Origin: Curtobacterium sp. ISL-83
GTDB taxonomy: Bacteria > Actinomycetota > Actinomycetes > Actinomycetales > Microbacteriaceae
Direction: 5' to 3'
DNA: 64,000 bases
NCBI RefSeq assembly: GCF_018613895.1
Contig: NZ_JAGGPH010000007.1
Coordinates: forward strand, 186,001 to 250,000
In this document: in pieces, positions 58,827 through 64,000 of the stretch
Layout of the letters: every line of letters starts with the position of its first letter
Numbering within the stretch: position 1 is the stretch's first letter
Translations under genes and position numbers: made by a program
Notes under the pieces: model-generated
The model's input: the letters and a program-made list of their open reading frames with translations, nothing else
Databases searched by the model: none
What the model was told of the DNA's origin: nothing

Positions 58827-58910
58827 GTGCGGCGGGCTGACTGCGCGGGTGCGGTGGGCTGGCTGCGCGCGTGCGGCGCGCTGGCTGCGCGCGTGCGGTG
58901 GGCGGCGGCT
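58827..58910. repeat. 22-nt tandem repeat, about 3.8 copies
   Basis: Units start with GTGCGG at 58827, 58849, 58871 and 58893. Consensus GTGCGGTGGGCTGGCTGCGC plus GC. It occupies the gap upstream of the permease and ends at the HAD gene stop. Confidence 0.9.
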
Positions 58911-59799
58911 AGGAGGCTCGACCGGGCTCAGCGGATCGGCGCCAGTCGCGCAGGAACCGGGCGCCGGCCTCGTCGTGGATGACGCCGGCGGGAGCGGTGA
59001 GCACCGGGTACGGCGTCGTGGGCACCCCGTCGGCGGGTCGGACGTCGACGTGTGCGACCTGGTGTCCGTTCGCGTGCAGCCAGTCGGCCATCGCGTAGTC
59101 GCTCCGGGAGTCGCCCATCGTCCGCCACGCCACCGGCAGTTCACCGTCGAGCGCGAGGAGCTCGAGCGACCGTTCGGCCCCGAGGTCCTTCCCGCTGCGG
59201 TCGGACTCGACGTCGGTGGAGATGATCGTCGGGTCCACACGCCACTGCACCGCCCCCGATGCGTCGGGCCGGACGTCGTCGAGCCGGCGGACACCGAGAC
59301 CGCGGCGCTCGAGCGCGGCCATCGCCTTCGCGTCGAACTCGGGCTGTCGTGCCAGGTAGGTCGGGTTCGGCACGTCGACGCGCTGCTCCACGGACACCAT
59401 CGCACGCTTGGTCTCGTCGAAGAACACCAGGTCGGCGTACTCGTCGTGGACCAGCTGGCGCATCTCGTCCGCGTAGTCCCGCGGCAGCGCCAGGTCGTCG
59501 GCGACGGTCAGTTCGCCCATGCCACCGTCGTACTGCGGGCCGATCGAGCACCACACCGCGCCCTTCTCGCACACGGCGTGCACCCGGCCGCCCTCGGCGA
59601 GGCCGCCGGCGAGCAGCGGGCCGACGACCTGCTCGCGGATGAAGGCGTCGCTCCGACCGGTGTTGAAGACGACCGGGATGCCCTCGGCAGCGAGGGCCAC
59701 GAGGTCCTCGATGATGCTCGGGATCGCGATCGTGCGGGAGACGGGGCTCGCGATGGGGCCGTCGACGTCGAGGAGCAGTCCGAGGCGGGGTGCAGTCAC
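58909..59799 (-). CDS. HAD-superfamily phosphatase
   Basis: 296 residues from a GTG at 59799. Motif I LLLDVDGPIAS (about 8-18) has the nucleophile Asp and the second acid. Motif II VVFNTGRSDAF (about 43). The lysine of motif III probably lies in DRSGKDLGAERSLELL (near 200), and motif IV is GDSRSDYAMADWLHANG with two acids (about 228). The order and the C2-type cap insert suggest sucrose- or mannosyl-phosphate-phosphatase-like enzymes; substrate unknown. Confidence 0.85.
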   Translation of the reverse strand: MTAPRLGLLLDVDGPIASPVSRTIAIPSIIEDLVALAAEGIPVVFNTGRSDAFIREQVVGPLLAGGLAEGGRVHAVCEKGAVWCSIGPQYDGGMGELTVADDLALPRDYADEMRQLVHDEYADLVFFDETKRAMVSVEQRVDVPNPTYLARQPEFDAKAMAALERRGLGVRRLDDVRPDASGAVQWRVDPTIISTDVESDRSGKDLGAERSLELLALDGELPVAWRTMGDSRSDYAMADWLHANGHQVAHVDVRPADGVPTTPYPVLTAPAGVIHDEAGARFLRDWRRSAEPGRAS

Positions 59800-59904
59800 C
59801 TGGTCATCCTCTCGCACCGACTGCTCCGCACGCACCGCCGTGCACTCCGCGCGGTCGTCCGGCCATCACGGGGTCGTCGGTCCGGTCACGCGTCGTCGGG
59901 CGGA

Positions 59905-60738
59905 TCAGGCGACGGGCTGCGGTTCGGGCTGCGGGGTGGACTCGATGAACCGGTCGAGGAGCATCCCGAGCACCCGCGGGTCGAGCACGTGCCCCTGTCC
60001 GCGGACCTCGGCGTACTCCGACCCGGGGATCGCCCCGACCAGGGCGTGCGCTGCCTGCCGCATCCAACCGAACCCGTCGTCGCCCGCGGCCACCAGGACC
60101 GGCACACCGACGGACGCTGCCGTCCGCTCGGGGATCACCAGGCCACCGAGCACCCGGACGTCCCGCGCGAGGACGTGCGCGTGGGCCACGAGGGAACGCC
60201 ACAGTCGTCGCTTGAACCGCAGCGCCGAGATCTGCCCCATCGGGACGCCGAGCACCTGCGCGAGGTACCCGCGGACGGCCTGCGCCCGGCGGCCGACGGC
60301 GATGTGTTCGTCGAGCAGGTCGGCGAAGACCACGTCGTCGGCGTGCGGGTCGACACTCGCCCGGTACGGCGGTTCGTACAGCACCGCTCGCACGACCGGG
60401 AGCCCACCGGCGAGCCCGTGCAGGACGACGCCGGCACCGACGCACAACCCGACCGCGGTCACCGGGGCGTCCACGGTCGCGACGACGGCGGCGAGGTCCT
60501 CGACCTCGCGGTCGATCGACCACGGCAGCGTGTCACCACTGGTACCACGGCCCCGACGGTCGTACGTCACGACGCGGTAGCGGTCCCGCAACACCGCGGC
60601 GAGGCCGGTCGTGTACGAGGAGCCGCGGTGGTCGAACGCGCCGGCGACGACGACCAGCGCAGGACCGCTCCCGACGTCCGACACGGCGATGGCCGTGCCG
60701 TCCGGGGAGACGACCGTGCGGTCGGCGTGCTGGTCCAT
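59905..60738 (-). CDS. Alpha/beta hydrolase with Cys at the nucleophile position
   Basis: 277 residues from the ATG at 60738. Fold marks: ALVVVAGAFDHRGSSYTTGL (28-47, oxyanion region), YDRRGRGTSGDTLPW (about 61), nucleophile elbow V-G-L-C-V-G-A-G (about 97, usual G-x-S-x-G), acid in VPVLVAAGDDGF (about 213) and His in RGQGHVLDP (about 246). Cys replaces Ser, as in dienelactone hydrolases, so activity may be altered. Function unknown. Confidence 0.85.
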   Translation of the reverse strand: MDQHADRTVVSPDGTAIAVSDVGSGPALVVVAGAFDHRGSSYTTGLAAVLRDRYRVVTYDRRGRGTSGDTLPWSIDREVEDLAAVVATVDAPVTAVGLCVGAGVVLHGLAGGLPVVRAVLYEPPYRASVDPHADDVVFADLLDEHIAVGRRAQAVRGYLAQVLGVPMGQISALRFKRRLWRSLVAHAHVLARDVRVLGGLVIPERTAASVGVPVLVAAGDDGFGWMRQAAHALVGAIPGSEYAEVRGQGHVLDPRVLGMLLDRFIESTPQPEPQPVA

Positions 60739-60890
60739 GTGGTCCTCGGGAAGGCGACCGCGCCGGGTCGGCTCCGGGTCGGGCTCCTGCAGGCAGGACA
60801 GGCCGCGCGGGTCGGTCCTTCGAGCATGACAGCACCCGACGCCGCCGTCGACACCCGCAATCAGGGGAGGACGACCACGTCCGCGAGGCG

Positions 60891-61418
60891 TCAGACGAGG
60901 GCCGTCGTGCCGACCGCCTCGCGTTCGAGCAGGGACCGCTTGACGTCGAGTCCCCAGGCGAAGCCACCGAGCGACCCGTCGGACCGGAGGACCCGGTGAC
61001 ACGGCACGAAGAGCGCCGGCGCGTTCCGCGCGCACACGCTCGCCGCGGCCCGCACGGCATCGGGTCGGCCCATCGCAGCCGCGAGCTCGGTGTAGGTCAG
61101 CGCGGCCCCTGGCGGGATCGCCCGCAGTTGCCGCCACCCCTCGGTGAAGAGCTCGGTGCCGAACTGCCGGACGGGGACCTGCATGGCGTGGTCGACCTCG
61201 CCGGCGTAGAAGGCGTCGACCGCGTCGGCCGCCGAGACGATGCCGTCGAGCACCCGCTCCGGCCGGTGTCGGTCGGCGAGTCGACCGAGGATCCGGTCCA
61301 CGGAGTCGGTCCACCCGGAGGCGAGGACCCGACCGTCGGCGTCTTCGAGGACCGTGAAGGGCCCGTCGGGGGTGTCCAGGGTCTGGATGGTCGCAGGAGC
61401 AGGAGCAGTGGTCGTCAT
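60891..61418 (-). CDS. ogt: Methylated-DNA--protein-cysteine methyltransferase
   Basis: 175 residues. Active-site motif VPCHRVLRSDGSLGGFAWGL (about 140-159) with acceptor Cys, preceded by the wing AALTYTELAAAMGRPDAVRA (about 109). It repairs O6-methylguanine by suicide transfer. The ATG at 61418 overlaps the stop of the ada/alkA gene (ATGA), so they are co-translated. Confidence 0.95.
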   Translation of the reverse strand: MTTTAPAPATIQTLDTPDGPFTVLEDADGRVLASGWTDSVDRILGRLADRHRPERVLDGIVSAADAVDAFYAGEVDHAMQVPVRQFGTELFTEGWRQLRAIPPGAALTYTELAAAMGRPDAVRAAASVCARNAPALFVPCHRVLRSDGSLGGFAWGLDVKRSLLEREAVGTTALV

Positions 61419-63007
61419 CGTTCGTCCTTCCGGGGGTTCGTGCGGGTCGCGGCGGCCGTCGTCATCGCGCGGTCGATGACCGGCCGCCAGCAGTGCATCG
61501 TCAGGTAGCTCCGCCACGGCGCCACCTGCTCCGACCATAGGGAGAGCTCACGCGCCGTTCCGGGCAGTCCGAGTTCCTGTGCACCGTTGCGCACGGCGAG
61601 GTCGCTGTGGAGGAACACGTCGGGGTGGTGTCGGACACGGAGTGCGACGTAGTCGGCCGTCCAGGGGCCGATGCCCTTCACCGCGAGGAGTCCGCCGCGG
61701 AGGTCCTCGAGCGACTGCCCGCCGTCGACGACCAGCGACCCGTCGGCGAGCGCCTCGGCCACGCGGATGACGGTGTCGACACGTGTGGCGGGGCCACGGA
61801 GGACCTCCCGGCCGCGTGCCGCGACGACCGCTGGCCTCGGGAACAGCCGGCCCCCGCCGTGCAACGGACCGCCGGACAGCGGCTCGTCGACGCCCGACGG
61901 GCCGGAGGATGGCCCGACCGGAGCCCCGAGCGCCGCGACCAGCCGTGTCTGCGCCGTGCGGGCGGCCGCCACCGACACCTGCTGCCCGATGAGCGTCCGG
62001 ACGACGATCTCGTGCGGGTCCACCGCGCCGGGCAGGCGGATCCCCGGGACCCGCGCCACCGCGGCCGCGAGGGCCGGCACCGCCCCGAGCACGGCGTCGA
62101 CCGCGACCGGGTCGGCGTCGAGGTCGAACAGTGCGCGGACGCGCGCGACCAGCGTCGGCAGGTCCGACAGGTCCGTGACCTGCACACGCAGGTCGATACC
62201 CGTCCCCCGCCCGGCCACGTCGGGGACGGAGGCCGACGCGCTGAACCAGGCCGGGCCTCCAGGCAGGTCCACCAACCGACCGTAGGAGGTGACCCGCCCT
62301 CGTTCGTCGGTCGTGGTCTCCTCCATACCGGGGAGGGCGTGCAACGCGTGCCAGTCGAGCAGCCCCTGCACGTCGAACGGCGGCCTCGCGGGCAGGTGCA
62401 CGTGGAGCGTGCCGTCCTGCACGGGCCGATGCGTGCGGCGGGCGCGGAGTGCGGTCGGCGTGACGGCGAAGACCTCGCGGACGGTGTCGTTGAACTGTCG
62501 GACGCTCGTGAACCCGGCGGCGAAGGCGACGTCCGCGATCGGCAGGTCCGACGAGGTGAGCAGCGTCCGGGCGGTCTGCGCGCGGTGGGCACGGCTGAGG
62601 GCCTTCGGGCCGGCGCCGAGTTCGGTCATCATGATCCGGCCGAGCTGTCGTTCGGAGTAGCCCACGCGGGCGGCCAGTCCGGGGACGCCCTCGCGTTCGA
62701 CGACGCCGTCGAGGACCAGGCGCATCGCGCGGCCGGCGACGTCCTCGCGGAGGTCCCACTCCGGGCTGCCGGGGGTGGCCTCGGGCAGGCAGCGCTTGCA
62801 GGCACGGAAGCCGGCGAGGTGGGCGGCCGCGCTCGTTCGGTAGAAGGTGACGCCGGTCTCGCGCGGGGTGCGGGCGGGGCAGCTCGGGCGGCAGTAGATG
62901 CCGGTGGAGTGGACCGCGGTGACGAACTGGCCGTCGAACCGGGCGTCGCGGGAGGCGACGACACGATACCGCTCGGCGTGCAGCGGGTCGGGTGCGGGGG
63001 TGTCCAT
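61415..63007 (-). CDS. Ada-type regulator fused to AlkA 3-methyladenine glycosylase
   Basis: 530 residues. N-terminal Ada zinc domain: acceptor Cys in GIYCRPSCPAR (about 37-47), with C-x3-C and CKRC forming the four-cysteine site that takes methyl from phosphotriesters. AraC-type HTH (VPGLAARVGYSERQLGRIMM and IADVAFAAGFTSVRQFNDTV, about 110-180). C-terminal AlkA: N-domain, then the helix-hairpin-helix LLAVKGIGPWTADYVALRVR (about 445) and the catalytic Asp in DVFLHSDLAVR. The Ada C-terminal methyltransferase is absent and supplied by the coupled ogt gene. Methylated Ada presumably activates this operon. Confidence 0.96.
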   Translation of the reverse strand: MDTPAPDPLHAERYRVVASRDARFDGQFVTAVHSTGIYCRPSCPARTPRETGVTFYRTSAAAHLAGFRACKRCLPEATPGSPEWDLREDVAGRAMRLVLDGVVEREGVPGLAARVGYSERQLGRIMMTELGAGPKALSRAHRAQTARTLLTSSDLPIADVAFAAGFTSVRQFNDTVREVFAVTPTALRARRTHRPVQDGTLHVHLPARPPFDVQGLLDWHALHALPGMEETTTDERGRVTSYGRLVDLPGGPAWFSASASVPDVAGRGTGIDLRVQVTDLSDLPTLVARVRALFDLDADPVAVDAVLGAVPALAAAVARVPGIRLPGAVDPHEIVVRTLIGQQVSVAAARTAQTRLVAALGAPVGPSSGPSGVDEPLSGGPLHGGGRLFPRPAVVAARGREVLRGPATRVDTVIRVAEALADGSLVVDGGQSLEDLRGGLLAVKGIGPWTADYVALRVRHHPDVFLHSDLAVRNGAQELGLPGTARELSLWSEQVAPWRSYLTMHCWRPVIDRAMTTAAATRTNPRKDER

Positions 63008-63183
63008 GGGTCCACCCTGACACGGGCGGCTGACGGGGACTGGCGGGAATCGGACGCGGCAGTGGTGGTGGGGCAGGCGGGGTGGGCGGCGCGGGAGGAG
63101 CGGGGCTGGGGCTCGGGCCTGAGACGGCGGCGTGTGGGGGAGACGACGGCGTCGGGCCGAGACGACGCCGTCCCGCCGAGAGG

Positions 63184-63600
63184 ACGCCGTCCGCTCGGGA
63201 CGCCGCACTGCTGCCGAGACGCCGCAGGTTCTCGCGGCGCCTCGCGGCCACCGGGGCGTCTCGCGGGGACGGGGGCGTCTCGCGGCGACCGGGAGGGGAG
63301 TTCTGCGAGGACGCCGACGTACTGAGACGACGCCGTCTGCTCGAGACGCCGCACTGTCGCCGAGACGCCGCAGGTTCTCGCGGCGCCTCGCGGCCACCGG
63401 GGCGTCTCGCGAGGACGGGGGCGTCTCGCGGCGACCGGGAGGGGAGTTCTGCGAGGACGCCAACGTACCGAGACGACGCCGTCTGCTCGAGACGCCGCAC
63501 TGTCGCCGAGACGCCGCAGGTTCTCGCGGCGTCTCGCGGCCACGGCGGCGTCTCGCGAGGACGGGGGCGCCTCGCGAGGACGGGGGCGTCCCGTGGCGAC
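63184..63600. repeat. 146-bp tandem repeat array
   Basis: The same ~146-bp unit repeats at 63214, 63360 and 63506 (marker CCGAGACGCCGCAGG at each). Copies 2 and 3 are very similar; copy 1 is diverged and copy 3 is partial. Units contain alternating GAGACGCCG and CGGCGTCTC subunits, an inverted pair. 146 is not a multiple of 3, so it is not coding. It occupies most of the 635-bp gap between the ada/alkA start (63007) and the MOSC gene. Confidence 0.92.
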
Positions 63601-63642
63601 AGGGACACGCGGGCTGACGGGAGGCGCTACTACCGTGGGCGC

Positions 63643-64000
63643 GTGACCTCCGTGGACGACGTGGCCGAGCCGGGCGCGGCCGAGCCGGGCGCGGCCGACG
63701 AGCTGCCCGTCCGCACGGAGGTCGAGCTCGTCCTCCTCCTCGTCTCCCCGCGGCACCGGTACGAGGGCCGCCCCGCCGACGGCGCACTCCCCCCGGCGGG
63801 CGACGAACTCCCGGACCGCATCGAGCTGCGCGCCGGCCTCGGCATCGTGGGCGATCGGTACTTCGCCGCCCGGGCGCACGTCCACGCGTCGGTGACCCTC
63901 ATCGGGCTCGAGGGCCTCGAAGCCGTCAGCACCGAACTGGGTGGCGTCGCGATCGACCCGGCCGCCACGCGCCGGAACATCGTCCTGCGGGCTGCCGACG
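63643..64000 (+). CDS. MOSC-domain protein, cut by window end
   Basis: GTG at 63643, open to the window end (119 codons). After a short acidic head with an EPGAA duplication, the pattern GLGIVGDRYFAARAHVHASV (about 66) and ATRRNIVLRAAD at the end matches the MOSC fold of molybdenum cofactor sulfurases. No strong ribosome site is visible and the MOSC cysteine is not yet reached, so the sulfur-carrier role cannot be checked. Confidence 0.75.
   Translation, partial: MTSVDDVAEPGAAEPGAADELPVRTEVELVLLLVSPRHRYEGRPADGALPPAGDELPDRIELRAGLGIVGDRYFAARAHVHASVTLIGLEGLEAVSTELGGVAIDPAATRRNIVLRAAD

Noticed and set aside
63184..63600. CRISPR array
   Set aside because: Unit is 146 bp, repeats touch without unique spacers, and no Cas gene is nearby.
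63132..63617. 161-aa and other open frames in the 146-bp repeat
   Set aside because: The period is not a multiple of three, the frame shifts in each copy, and the products are Arg-rich without a family.

Overview
The window is high-GC (roughly 70%), densely coded DNA with short intergenic gaps, frequent GTG/TTG starts and many ATGA/GTGA/TGATG stop-start overlaps. The housekeeping proteins (RpoB, RpoC, EF-Tu, EF-G, S7, S12) are of actinobacterial type. The mix of accessory genes (small DUF membrane proteins, CGNR regulator, DUF427, DUF1684, lhr-nei pair, lysG/lysE pair, PadR with a Gly/Phe-rich N-terminus) suggests a Microbacteriaceae member such as Curtobacterium; the genus is an inference. 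It is a chromosomal segment. No rRNA, tRNA, CRISPR array, insertion sequence, prophage or integrase was seen.

Region 1 (1-4420) is the str operon on the minus strand: rpsL-rpsG-fusA-tuf, with tuf cut by the window start. It has a sigma70-type promoter candidate upstream of rpsL and an 18-bp hairpin between rpsG and fusA. Region 2 (4421-6810) holds three minus-strand membrane or membrane-anchored proteins of unknown role. Region 3 (6982-19924) is a complete type IV pilus locus on the minus strand in two blocks: pilB-pilT-pilC, then major pilin - pilV-like - pilW-like - pilX-like - pilD - pilM - pilN - pilO. A near-identical 18-bp C5/G5 palindrome lies exactly the same distance upstream of a matching -10-like hexamer in front of both pilB and the pilin gene. 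Hairpins follow pilC and the pilin gene. Both the extension (PilB) and retraction (PilT) motors are present and no secretin is, as expected for a cell without an outer membrane. Region 4 (19955-21720) carries an acetyltransferase, a VOC protein and a tiny membrane protein. Region 5 (21934-29701) is rpoB-rpoC with a strong promoter, a leader of about 260 nt and a 21-bp terminator stem. The pilus genes therefore occupy the interval between rpoC and rpsL.

Region 6 (29839-33156) has a small membrane protein and a three-gene operon of membrane protein, histidine kinase and LuxR-type response regulator. Region 7 (33288-43057) is mixed: a spermidine-synthase-like protein, membrane and TPR-like proteins, a SprT-like metalloprotein, a CGNR regulator, mntH with a candidate metal-regulator operator, DUF427, two small enzymes, DUF1684, a GntR regulator and a GH114 lipoprotein. 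Region 8 (43131-47363) has an RhlE-type RNA helicase behind a structured leader, a CsbD stress protein, a NUDIX protein, an esterase and a PadR regulator. Region 9 (47504-53097) is lhr-nei, a repair-linked pair. Region 10 (53138-58734) has a lipoprotein, an aldo/keto reductase divergent from a TetR regulator with two clear operators, the LysG/LysE amino-acid export pair and an APC permease. Region 11 (58909-64000) has a HAD phosphatase, an alpha/beta hydrolase, an ada/alkA-ogt alkylation-repair operon, an unusual 146-bp tandem repeat array, and the start of a MOSC-domain gene cut by the window end.
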